From Nocardioides sp. (GTDB lineage Bacteria > Actinomycetota > Actinomycetes > Propionibacteriales > Nocardioidaceae), in contig NZ_JASEEQ010000016.1 in NCBI RefSeq assembly GCF_030019515.1, forward strand, positions 35,633-99,632: a stretch of DNA of 64,000 nucleotides. Reading direction: 5' to 3'. This document shows positions 15,703-22,794 of the stretch, piece after piece. Positions within the stretch are counted from its first letter, which is position 1; each line of letters starts with the position of its first letter. A program made the position numbers and the translations under genes. A model generated the notes under the pieces. The model was not told the DNA's origin and did no database searches. It saw nothing but the letters and a program-made list of their open reading frames with translations.

Positions 15703-16386
15703 TCAGGCCTCGATCTCGGGATCGAGGTTCTCGGAGCGGCCCCGCTCCTTCTTCTGGGCGACCGGCCCGGCCGCGTGGGCGGCGTCGCGCTCGGCGCGCT
15801 CCTCCGCCTCGTGCGCGGCCCGCTCGGCGGCCCGCGACTCCTTCTCGGCCTTCACGTCCACCTTGGCGTCGGCCTTCTTCTTGTGCGGGCCGAGCACCAT
15901 GATCATGTTGCGCCCGTCCTGCTTCGGGGCGGACTCGACGAAGCCCAGCTCGGTCACGTCCTCGGCGAGGCGCTGGAGCAGCCGGAAGCCCAGCTCGGGC
16001 CGGTGCTGCTCGCGGCCGCGGAACATGATCGTGATCTTGACCTTGTCCCCGGCGCGCAGGAACCGCACCACGTGGCCCTTCTTGGTCTCGTAGTCGTGCG
16101 CGTCGATCTTCGGACGAAGCTTCATCTCCTTGATGATCACGTTCGTCTGGTTGCGACGGGCCTCACGAGCCTTCTGGGCGTTCTCGTACTTGAACTTCCC
16201 GTAGTCCATGAGCTTGCAGACGGGCGGCTTCCCCTGCGGGGCGATCTCGACGAGGTCGAGGTCCGCCTCCTGCGCAAGCTTCAGGGCCTGATCGGTGGGC
16301 ACGATGCCCACAGTCTCCCCGTTGGGTCCAACGAGCCGGACCTCGGGAACCCGGATCCGATCGTTGATACGCAGCTCGGTGCTGAT
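15703..16386 (-). CDS. infC: translation initiation factor IF-3 (ATC start)
   Basis: 227 aa. N-terminal domain with RINDRIRVPEVRLVGPNGE, linker KLMDYGKFKYE, C-terminal domain with KEMKLRPKID and KVKITIMFRGREQ; a charged Lys/Glu tail follows residue ~180. IF-3 proofreads initiation codons and in many bacteria its own gene begins with a codon it discriminates against. Here AGGAGG lies 4 nt before an ATC at 16386, which places the protein start at the position where homologues begin. The next upstream frame-matched codon, TTG 16404, would put the ribosome binding site inside the gene. The leader holds an attenuator (16464-16673). Confidence 0.93.
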   Translation of the reverse strand: MSTELRINDRIRVPEVRLVGPNGETVGIVPTDQALKLAQEADLDLVEIAPQGKPPVCKLMDYGKFKYENAQKAREARRNQTNVIIKEMKLRPKIDAHDYETKKGHVVRFLRAGDKVKITIMFRGREQHRPELGFRLLQRLAEDVTELGFVESAPKQDGRNMIMVLGPHKKKADAKVDVKAEKESRAAERAAHEAEERAERDAAHAAGPVAQKKERGRSENLDPEIEA

Positions 16387-16463
16387 GTGTCCTCCTGGTG
16401 GCAATGTGGCCGGAGGTCTCTGCCGCTCGTCACCCTCGAGAAGGGTGGTGCGAAATCAACAAA

Positions 16464-16491
16464 GGCTTCCGCTTGTCTGCAAGCGGAAGCC
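16464..16491 (-). terminator. terminator hairpin in infC leader (attenuator)
   Basis: Perfect 12-bp stem, GGCTTCCGCTTG paired with CAAGCGGAAGCC around a 4-nt loop, followed on the minus strand by TTTGTTGATTT (16463-16453). It lies 77 nt before the infC start, so it would stop infC-rpmI-rplT transcription early. Confidence 0.75.
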
Positions 16492-16662
16492 AGTCCGACG
16501 CCTCCCACGAGGGGCAACGCCACCGAGGGCCCTGGCGCCCGGCGCGTACGGTGTACGCTCCGCGGCCTCGTCCTCGGGACCGGACCCGACGACCTGTGCT
16601 GTCGCCCTGGGGTGAGCCAGTGCTCCAACGGCGGTCGGTGCGGGTGGGAGGCGATCGTGCGA

Positions 16663-16673
16663 GCCTCCGCTTG
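16663..16673 (-). promoter_or_regulatory. antiterminator segment in infC leader
   Basis: Minus-strand CAAGCGGAGGC can form 11 pairs (one G-U) with GGCTTCCGCTTG, the 5' arm of the terminator at 16491-16480, so the two structures exclude each other. It would lie close to the transcript start if TACCCT (16696-16691) is the -10. Confidence 0.55.
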
Positions 16674-16712
16674 CGGGATCTGTCTCGTCGAGGGTACGGC
16701 GGGACGGATCGG

Positions 16713-17240
16713 TCAACGCTTGATCGTAGCCGACGATTCCCCGTCGGGCCGAATCCAGGCGGTCCCCGCCCCCACGCGCGCGATGGCCCAGCCGGCCGCG
16801 AGCCCCTCGAGGTCCTCGCCCTCGACCACGAACCGGGTCGGCCCGGCCACGTCGACGAGCAGCGCCGCCGCGCCGTCCTGGAGCGCCGCACGCGCCGCGA
16901 CGGCGGCCAGCACCGGGACCGGCCGGCCCTCGGGGTTCCACGCCGTGAGCGCCGCGGTGCCGGTGAAGGCCAGCAGCGCCAGCCGCCCGTCCGCGCCCTG
17001 CAGCAGCACCGTGGCCATGTCGCTGGTCTTGTCGTGGGCCAGGCCGGCGGCGTCGTACTCGACCTCGCCGAGCACCGCGACCACCGGGACCAGGAGCCGG
17101 GCGGACTGCAGCGCCGCGAGCGCGTCGGCGTACCTCGCCTCGCCCCGGGCCCACGCGGCCAGCGCGGCACTGACCAGGGGGTCGGCCGACCCGTCGTCCC
17201 CGGCGAACCCGGGGTCGGGGATCGTGGTGCGCTCGCTCAC
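16713..17240 (-). CDS. SseB-domain protein
   Basis: 175 aa, matching the SseB N-terminal domain family (named for a secretion-associated protein but of unknown function in actinobacteria). Seen: an alanine-rich helical start, then alternating strands (RLLVPVVAVLGEVEYD, MATVLLQGADGRLALLAFTGTAAL, AALLVDVAGPTRFVVEGEDL). GTG 17240 opens at VSERTTIPDP. No catalytic motif. It sits directly upstream of infC, a conserved neighbourhood in actinobacteria; the likely infC promoter overlaps its 3' end. Confidence 0.75.
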   Translation of the reverse strand: MSERTTIPDPGFAGDDGSADPLVSAALAAWARGEARYADALAALQSARLLVPVVAVLGEVEYDAAGLAHDKTSDMATVLLQGADGRLALLAFTGTAALTAWNPEGRPVPVLAAVAARAALQDGAAALLVDVAGPTRFVVEGEDLEGLAAGWAIARVGAGTAWIRPDGESSATIKR

Positions 17241-17341
17241 CCGGCGATTGTCCCGACCGGCCCGCCCGGACGCGAATCGGTCCGCCGCCCGGGCCCGCAG
17301 GAGCGGAACCCGGTCACCTGAGGTGTGGGACGCTTGACCCC

Positions 17342-17797
17342 GTGGACGACGCTTCGTGGGCAGCACTGACGCTGAGCCTCACTGTGCTCGGGGCGATCTG
17401 GACCTGGCTGTCCTTCCGCCGGCGCGGCCTGGCCTCCGGGCTACGGGCCCTCGCCCTCACGCTGCTCCCCCTCGCGGCGTACCTGACCAAGACGCTGCGG
17501 ATGTTCACCCGGATCGTCGATGCGATCGGCGACTGGGCGCTCAACCTGGCGTGGAACCCGACCGTGTGGGCCGGCATCGTGGTCGCCGGCGTGTCCGGTG
17601 TGCTGTTCGTGGTCTCCGGCGCGATGCGCGCCCGCCAGCTCGGCGGCCCCCGCAAGCGGGGCGACCGAGGGGGCCACGAGCGGAGCGAGGGACCGGGCCA
17701 GGTCGCAGCGCCGCGACCGGCGGGCGGCTCCGCACCCGCCATCGACGACGACCTGGCCGAGATCGAGGCGCTGCTGCGCAAGCGCGGCATCAGCTGA
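17342..17797 (+). CDS. small membrane protein, unknown function
   Basis: 151 aa, not recognised. Transmembrane segments at about residues 6-24, 33-50 and 75-95, then a charged linker and an acidic C-terminal helix (IDDDLAEIEALLRKRGIS). The linker is coded by a GC-rich stretch (about 17645-17695) that looks like an inserted low-complexity repeat (CCCGCAAGCGGGGCGACCGA...). GTG 17342. It overlaps the next gene by one base (TGATG), so the two are translationally coupled. Divergent from sseB. Confidence 0.7.
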   Translation: MDDASWAALTLSLTVLGAIWTWLSFRRRGLASGLRALALTLLPLAAYLTKTLRMFTRIVDAIGDWALNLAWNPTVWAGIVVAGVSGVLFVVSGAMRARQLGGPRKRGDRGGHERSEGPGQVAAPRPAGGSAPAIDDDLAEIEALLRKRGIS

Positions 17798-19074
17798 TGG
17801 GTCGCACCGCCGGGTCCCGACCGACCCAGCCCCGCCCCGCGCCGACCGGAGCGCCCGAGTCCCAGGGCTTCGTGGACCGCAACCGCCTCTACGCCCGCCT
17901 CAACGGCGCGGTCGCGCAGCACGACACGCCGCCGCCGACCCCGATCTTCGTGGTCGACCTGGACGCCTTCGACGCGAACGCGGCCGACCTCGTCCGCCGC
18001 GCCGGGGGGAAGCCGGTCCGCCTGGCCTCGAAGTCGGTCCGCGTGCCCGCGCTGATCTCGCGAGCGCTCGGCCGCGACGGCATCCAGGGCGTCCTCGCCT
18101 ACACGCTCCGCGAGGCGCTGTGGCTCCACGAGCAGCGGCTCTGCGACGACATCGTGGTCGCCTACCCGACCGTCGACCGGGGCGCGCTCGCCGAGCTGGT
18201 GGCCTCCCCGTCCGCGGCCGCCGCGATCACGATCATGGTCGACGACCTCGCGCACCTCGACGTCGTGGACTCGGTGCGCTCCTCCCACGCCGTCCCGGTG
18301 CGGGTCGCCATCGACGTCGACGCCGGGCTGCAGCTGGCCGGGCAGCACGTCGGCCCGAAGCGCTCGCCCCTGCAGGACGCCGTCGCCGTCGTCACGCTCG
18401 CCCGCGCCGTGCAGGCCCGCGCCGGCTTCCGCCTGGTCGGTGCGATGACCTACGAGGGCCAGGTCGCCGGGGTGCCCGACTCGGTGCCCACCGCGCGCGC
18501 CCGGTCCGTGGTGGTGCGCCGGCTCAAGGCGCTCTCGGTGACCCAGCTCGCCGTACGCCGCCGCCAGGTCGCCGACGCGCTGCGCGAGATCGCCGACCTG
18601 GAGTTCTGGAACGCCGGTGGCTCCGGCTCGGTCGAGACCTCGTCCGGCGACCCGGTGGTCACCGAGGTCGCCGCGGGCTCGGGCCTCCTGGTCCCGACCC
18701 TGTTCGACCACTACCGCTCGTTCCGACCGGTGCCGGCCTCGTTCTTCGGCCTCCCGGTGACCCGCAAGCCGGCGCCCGACCTGGCGACCGTCCACGGCGG
18801 CGGCCTGATCGCCTCCGGACCCGCCGGCGCCGACCGGCTGCCGACCCCCTGGGCGCCCGCCGGGCTGCACCTCACCGGGCTCGAGGGCGCCGGCGAGGTC
18901 CAGACCCCGCTCACCGGGCGCGGCGCGGCGCTGCTCGGCATCGGCGACCTGGTCTGGTTCCGCCACGCCAAGTCCGGCGAGCCGTTCGAGCACACCACGA
19001 CCGTGCACCTGCTGTCCGGCGACCGGTTCGTCGACGCGGTGCCGACCTACCGCGGATGCGGTCAGGCCTTCTAG
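17797..19074 (+). CDS. PLP-dependent alanine-racemase-fold enzyme, D-threonine aldolase-like
   Basis: 425 aa. N-terminal alanine-racemase-type barrel with TPIFVVDLDAFDANA and RLASKSVRVP, where Lys79 is the predicted PLP Schiff-base residue; C-terminal domain of the D-serine dehydratase/D-threonine aldolase type (VHGGGLIASG, LHLTGLEGAGEVQTPL, GDLVWFRHAKSGE). Expected to act on a D-amino acid by aldol cleavage or deamination; the substrate cannot be read from sequence. ATG 17797 overlaps the preceding stop; the next gene begins 8 nt downstream. Confidence 0.85.
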   Translation: MGRTAGSRPTQPRPAPTGAPESQGFVDRNRLYARLNGAVAQHDTPPPTPIFVVDLDAFDANAADLVRRAGGKPVRLASKSVRVPALISRALGRDGIQGVLAYTLREALWLHEQRLCDDIVVAYPTVDRGALAELVASPSAAAAITIMVDDLAHLDVVDSVRSSHAVPVRVAIDVDAGLQLAGQHVGPKRSPLQDAVAVVTLARAVQARAGFRLVGAMTYEGQVAGVPDSVPTARARSVVVRRLKALSVTQLAVRRRQVADALREIADLEFWNAGGSGSVETSSGDPVVTEVAAGSGLLVPTLFDHYRSFRPVPASFFGLPVTRKPAPDLATVHGGGLIASGPAGADRLPTPWAPAGLHLTGLEGAGEVQTPLTGRGAALLGIGDLVWFRHAKSGEPFEHTTTVHLLSGDRFVDAVPTYRGCGQAF

Positions 19075-19081
19075 GACGCTG

Positions 19082-19636
19082 ATGAACGACCCGTCGGACG
19101 GGGCCACGAGGCTCCTGGACCTGGCCCGGTCGCGGCCACCGACGCTCGGCTCCGGACGCCTGATCTGCATCGACGGGCCCGCCGGCTCCGGCAAGACCAC
19201 GCTCGCCGCGGCGGTGACCGCCCGCGCCCCCGAGGCGCGGGCGGTCCACCTGGACGACCTGTACGACGGCTGGGACGGCCTGCCCCGGCTCACCGACCAG
19301 CTCGGCACGCTGCTGGAGCCACTGGCGCGGGAGGAGACCGGCCACTACCGCCGCTACGACTGGGACGCCGGCCGGTTCGCCGAGCGCGTCCAGGTGGCGC
19401 CCGGCCCGCTGCTGGTCCTTGAGGGCGTCGGGTCCGGTGCCGCGACCTACGCCCACCTCGTCACGGCGCTGGCGTGGGTCGAGGCACCCGCCGACGTCCG
19501 GCTGCGTCGCGGCCTGGCCCGCGACGGGGAGTCCCTGCGCGCCCGGTGGCTGCGGTGGCAGGCCGACGAGGCCGCGCTGTTCGCGCGTGAGCGGACCCGG
19601 GATCGCGCCGACCTGAGGGTCGACACCACGCCCTGA
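19082..19636 (+). CDS. P-loop nucleoside/uridine kinase-like protein
   Basis: 184 aa. Walker A GPAGSGKTT near residue 32-40, HLDDLYDGWDGL resembling the substrate loop of uridine/pantothenate kinases, LLVLEGVGSG as the Walker B region, and a lid with RDGESLRARWLRW. Annotated homologues are called uridine kinase or ATP-binding protein; the substrate is unproven. It lies 7 nt after the PLP enzyme and probably shares its transcript. Confidence 0.75.
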   Translation: MNDPSDGATRLLDLARSRPPTLGSGRLICIDGPAGSGKTTLAAAVTARAPEARAVHLDDLYDGWDGLPRLTDQLGTLLEPLAREETGHYRRYDWDAGRFAERVQVAPGPLLVLEGVGSGAATYAHLVTALAWVEAPADVRLRRGLARDGESLRARWLRWQADEAALFARERTRDRADLRVDTTP

Positions 19637-19667
19637 CCACGGGATCCGACGCAGCCGGCCGCGGCAC

Positions 19668-19673
19668 TAGGGT
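19668..19673 (+). promoter_or_regulatory. -10 hexamer of predicted leaderless epimerase gene
   Basis: TAGGGT ends 7 nt before ATG 19681. An alternative GTG at 19672 would fall inside this hexamer and is therefore not used as the start. Confidence 0.6.
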
Positions 19674-19680
19674 GACCGGC

Positions 19681-20604
19681 ATGCTCCCGCCGAGTGGTGA
19701 CCAGTACGAGATCTCGGGTGGCGGGTACCGGGCGGTCGTCACCGAGTGCGGAGCGGGCCTGCGGCTGCTCGAGCACGCCGGCGTGCCGCTGGTGGACGGG
19801 TTCGAGGCCGACGAGGTCGCGGCGGGCGGACGCGGGCAGCTGCTCGCACCGTGGCCGAACCGGATCGGCGACGGCGCCTACTCCTTCGGCGGCCGGGACC
19901 ACCAGCTGCCCCTCAGCGAGCCGTCCCGGCACAACGCCTCGCACGGCCTGGTCCGCTGGGTCGCCTGGTCCGTCGCGGAGCACACCGGCCACTCGGTGTC
20001 GCTGACCTACCGGCTGATGGCCCAGAGCGGCTACCCGTGGACCCTCGACCTGCGGGTCGGGTACGACGTGTCCGCCGCCGGGCTGACCGTCACCCAGGCC
20101 GCGACCAACCGCGCGGCGACGCCCGCGCCGTACGCGAGCGGCGCGCATCCCTACCTCTCCGTCGGGCCGGGACCGGTGGACGGCTGGGAGCTCACGCTGC
20201 CGGCGGCCACCCGCGTGCTCGTCGACGACCGCCTGCGGCCCGCGGGGCAGGAGGACGTCGCGGGCACGCCGTACGACTTCCGGGTCGCCCGGCCGATCCG
20301 CGAGGTCGGGTTCGACGACGCCTTCACCGACCTCGGCAGGGACGCCGGCGGCCTCGCCACCGTGGTGCTGACCGACCCGTCGAGCGGGCGCGGCGTGGCG
20401 CTCTGGGTCGACGGGCAGCACCGGTGGCTGCAGCTGTTCAGCGCCGACGAGGTGCCCGGGACCGCGCGCCGGTCGCTGGCGGTGGAGCCGATGACGGCGC
20501 CCGCCGACGCGTTCCGGACGGGGACCGGCGTGGTGACCCTGGCGCCGGCCGGGCAGCCGGGCGACGCGTTCGCGGCCACCTGGGGCGTTCGGGCCCTGTC
20601 CTAG
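19681..20604 (+). CDS. aldose 1-epimerase family protein
   Basis: 307 aa, galactose-mutarotase fold. Seen: PWPNRIGDGAYSFGG (sugar-binding Arg), a conserved His in NASHGLVRW, the catalytic-type His in SGAHPYL and a C-terminal Glu in AVEPMTAPADAF. It would interconvert alpha and beta anomers of an aldose or phosphorylated aldose; which sugar is unknown. Its stop (TAG) is the start of a 13-nt tandem repeat shared with the convergent gene's end. Confidence 0.85.
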   Translation: MLPPSGDQYEISGGGYRAVVTECGAGLRLLEHAGVPLVDGFEADEVAAGGRGQLLAPWPNRIGDGAYSFGGRDHQLPLSEPSRHNASHGLVRWVAWSVAEHTGHSVSLTYRLMAQSGYPWTLDLRVGYDVSAAGLTVTQAATNRAATPAPYASGAHPYLSVGPGPVDGWELTLPAATRVLVDDRLRPAGQEDVAGTPYDFRVARPIREVGFDDAFTDLGRDAGGLATVVLTDPSSGRGVALWVDGQHRWLQLFSADEVPGTARRSLAVEPMTAPADAFRTGTGVVTLAPAGQPGDAFAATWGVRALS

Positions 20605-20652
20605 TCGTCGTGGCTAGTCGTCGTGGCTGGCCGCCGCGGCTAGCCGTCGTGC
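20601..20652. repeat. 13-nt tandem repeat between convergent genes
   Basis: Four units: CTAGTCGTCGTGG twice exactly, then CTGGCCGCCGCGG and CTAGCCGTCGTGC. The epimerase stop (20602-20604) lies in the first unit and the PH-domain gene stop (20640-20642) in the last, so both 3' ends were set by this repeat. Confidence 0.6.
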
Positions 20653-21173
20653 TCGGTGTCGGTCGCGAGCCGGTCGACGACGGCCCGGAGCTCGCGGACG
20701 GCCTGACGGGCCCGGGCGCCGTCGGAGCCCTGGATCCCCATCGCCGAGACCGTCGTGCCGTCGGCGAGGTCGAGCGTCACCCAGGGGGCCCCGGGAGGAA
20801 GGTGCACGCCGACGACCTGGGGCCAGTCGAGCTCGTGGCGCCGGTAGCCGTTGATCACGACCAGCCGCTCCGGCTCGGCGATCACGCGGCAGCGGACCAG
20901 GGCGTACCAGACCGAGAACGCGATCAGCCCGAAGAACACGAGCGTGCCGAGCTGGAACACCGTGAACCTGTCGCGCGTCTCCTGGTCGAAGCCGAACCAG
21001 GCGAACGCGAAGCAGACCAGCAGCGCCACGCCGACCGCGGTCCCGGCGATCCGCACGCCGAGGGGCCGCCAGCTGTGCGGCAGGGCCTGCGGCTGCCCCG
21101 GCGGGGGGCCCGGCGGGGGGCCCGGCGGGGGGCCCGGCGGGGGGCCCGGCGGGGGGTCAGAGGCGGCAGGCAT
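20640..21173 (-). CDS. PH-domain membrane protein with PPPG repeats
   Basis: 177 aa. N-terminus is PPPG repeated five times (residues about 7-26), coded by a 12-nt tandem repeat; then two transmembrane segments (about 40-60 and 72-90) and a C-terminal bacterial PH-like domain (about 92-170) ending near VVDRLATDTEHDG. This layout is common in actinobacterial proteins of unknown role encoded after hisG. ATG 21173 overlaps hisG by 17 bp, so the repeat sits right after the hisG stop; a later start is possible. Confidence 0.75.
   Translation of the reverse strand: MPAASDPPPGPPPGPPPGPPPGPPPGQPQALPHSWRPLGVRIAGTAVGVALLVCFAFAWFGFDQETRDRFTVFQLGTLVFFGLIAFSVWYALVRCRVIAEPERLVVINGYRRHELDWPQVVGVHLPPGAPWVTLDLADGTTVSAMGIQGSDGARARQAVRELRAVVDRLATDTEHDG
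21097..21156. repeat. five tandem copies of a 12-nt unit
   Basis: CCCGGCGGGGGG repeated five times without mismatch, coding PPPG on the minus strand. Perfect identity suggests copy number changes by slippage. Confidence 0.9.
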
Positions 21174-22017
21174 GGATGTCCGTCAGGAGGATGCCCCGGG
21201 CCCCGATCCCGAACAGCTCGTCCATCAGGCGCTGGGCGCCGTCGCGTGGGACCATCGCCCGTACGGCCGACCACCCCTCCCGATGGAGCGGCGACACGGT
21301 CGGGCTCTCGATGCCGGGGGTGAGCCGGACCGCGTCGGTGACGCGGTCGGTGGGGATGTCGTAGTCCATCATCACGTAGCTGCGCGCCACGAGGACGCCC
21401 TCGACCCGACGGCGGAACACCTCGAACCCGTCCGCCGCGGAGACCTCCGCGGTCGCGCTGCGGGTGATCAGCACCGCCTCGGAGTCGAGGATCGTCTCGC
21501 CGAAGATCTCCAGGCCGGCCTGGCGCAGCGTGCTGCCAGTCTCGACCACGTCCGCGATCACGTCGGCGACGCCGAGCTGGATGCTGGTCTCCACCGCGCC
21601 GTCGAGCCGGATGACGGTCGCCTCGATCCCACGCTCCTCGAGGAACGAGCGCACGATGCCGACGTACGAGGTGGCGATCCGCAGGCCCTCCAGCTGCGCG
21701 AGATCGGTGAAGGAGCCCTGCGGGCCGGCGAACCGGAACCGGCTGCGTCCGAACCCCAGGCCGCGGACCTCCTCGGCCTTCGCACCCGAGTCCCGGAGCA
21801 GGTCCCGGCCGGTGATGCCGACGTCGAGGGTGCCCTCGCCGACGTACACCGCGATGTCTCGGGGACGCAGGTAGAAGAACTCCACGCCGTTCTCGGCGTC
21901 GGTGAGCGTCAGCTGCCTGGCGTCGTCACGCTGGCGGTAGCCGGACTCGCGCAGGATCTCCGACGCCGACTGGGACAGCGATCCCTTGTTCGGGACCGCG
22001 ATGCGGAGCAGAGCCAT
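21157..22017 (-). CDS. hisG: ATP phosphoribosyltransferase (long form)
   Basis: First step of histidine synthesis: ATP plus PRPP to phosphoribosyl-ATP. 286 aa, the long form with a C-terminal ACT-like regulatory domain (about 210-286), so no HisZ is needed. Motifs: LRIAVPNKGSLS at the N-terminus, DVGITGRDLLRDSG, and ADVIADVVETGSTLRQAGLE for PRPP binding. ATG 22017 has GAGGAGG 8 nt upstream and lies 13 nt after hisE. Confidence 0.96.
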   Translation of the reverse strand: MALLRIAVPNKGSLSQSASEILRESGYRQRDDARQLTLTDAENGVEFFYLRPRDIAVYVGEGTLDVGITGRDLLRDSGAKAEEVRGLGFGRSRFRFAGPQGSFTDLAQLEGLRIATSYVGIVRSFLEERGIEATVIRLDGAVETSIQLGVADVIADVVETGSTLRQAGLEIFGETILDSEAVLITRSATAEVSAADGFEVFRRRVEGVLVARSYVMMDYDIPTDRVTDAVRLTPGIESPTVSPLHREGWSAVRAMVPRDGAQRLMDELFGIGARGILLTDIHACRL

Positions 22018-22030
22018 CTCGGGCGCCTCC

Positions 22031-22294
22031 TCAGAGGTGTGCGTAGACGTCGTCGAGCTCGATGCCGGTCGCGAGCATCAGGACCTGAGCGTGGTAGAGC
22101 AGCTGGCTGATCTCCTCGGCCGCCCGCTCGGGTCCCTCGTGCTCGGCGGCCATCCATGACTCGGCGGCCTCCTCGACCAGCTTCTTGCCGATGGCATGGA
22201 CGCCGGCGTCGAGCGCGCGCACGGTGCCGGATCCGTCGGGGCGGGACCGGGCCTTCTCGCCCAGCTCCGCCCAGAGCTCGTCGAACGTCTTCAC
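22031..22294 (-). CDS. hisE: phosphoribosyl-ATP pyrophosphatase
   Basis: Second step of histidine synthesis; hydrolyses phosphoribosyl-ATP to the monophosphate. 87 aa, all-alpha MazG-like fold with KKLVEEAAESWMAA (metal-binding Glu) and EISQLLYHAQVLML. GTG 22294 follows a TAGGCT -10 by 8 nt, so it may have its own leaderless transcript in addition to read-through from the riboflavin operon. That -10 shares its TAG with the ribH stop. Confidence 0.95.
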   Translation of the reverse strand: MKTFDELWAELGEKARSRPDGSGTVRALDAGVHAIGKKLVEEAAESWMAAEHEGPERAAEEISQLLYHAQVLMLATGIELDDVYAHL

Positions 22295-22302
22295 AGACGG
22301 AG

Positions 22303-22308
22303 AGCCTA
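22303..22308 (-). promoter_or_regulatory. -10 hexamer fused to upstream stop codon (hisE)
   Basis: Minus-strand TAGGCT; TAG (22308-22306) is the ribH stop. hisE GTG begins 8 nt after the hexamer, giving hisE-hisG a promoter separate from the FMN-controlled one. Confidence 0.55.
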
Positions 22309-22791
22309 CGGGGCGGTGGAGCGGATCTCCTTCAGGGTCCGGGCGGTGAGCAGCGCCGCGGCCGTGGCCTCGTAGCCCTTGTCCTCCTTCGAGCCGTCCA
22401 GGCCGGCCCGGTCCAGCGCCTGCTGGTCGCCCTCGCAGGTGAGGACGCCGAACCCGATCGCCGTGGTGTGGTCGAGGGCGACCCGGCTCAGCCCGTCGGT
22501 CGCGGCGTTGCAGACGTACTCGAAGTGCGGGGTGCCGCCGCGGATCACCACGCCGAGCGCGACCACCGCGTCGTACCCCTGTGCGGCCAGCGCGGATGCG
22601 ACGACGGGCAGCTCGAAGGCGCCGGGGACGCGGACGATCCGGCGGTCCGCGACGTGGTAGTCGTCCAGGGCGCGCTCGGCCCCGCCGAGCAGGCCGCCCA
22701 TGACCTGCTCGTGCCAGCTGGCGGCGACGACGGCGACCCGCAGGTCGCTGCAGTCGATCGGCTGCTGCACGGGGGCCCCGTGTCCGGTCAT
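22306..22791 (-). CDS. ribH: 6,7-dimethyl-8-ribityllumazine synthase
   Basis: Penultimate step of riboflavin synthesis. 161 aa. Family motifs: SWHEQVMGGLL, VPGAFELPVVA, VVIRGGTPHFEYV with the catalytic-region His, and GVLTCEGDQQALDRAG. ATG 22791 is 3 nt after the ribBA stop; an ATG at 22798 is out of frame. Normal length. Confidence 0.96.
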   Translation of the reverse strand: MTGHGAPVQQPIDCSDLRVAVVAASWHEQVMGGLLGGAERALDDYHVADRRIVRVPGAFELPVVASALAAQGYDAVVALGVVIRGGTPHFEYVCNAATDGLSRVALDHTTAIGFGVLTCEGDQQALDRAGLDGSKEDKGYEATAAALLTARTLKEIRSTAP

Positions 22792-22794
22792 CGG

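Noticed and set aside
19672..19674. GTG as start of the aldose epimerase gene
   Set aside because: It lies inside the TAGGGT -10 hexamer; ATG 19681 at 7 nt after the hexamer fits better.
21097..21156. Tandem repeat as a CRISPR array
   Set aside because: Units are contiguous with no spacers and are in a coding frame.
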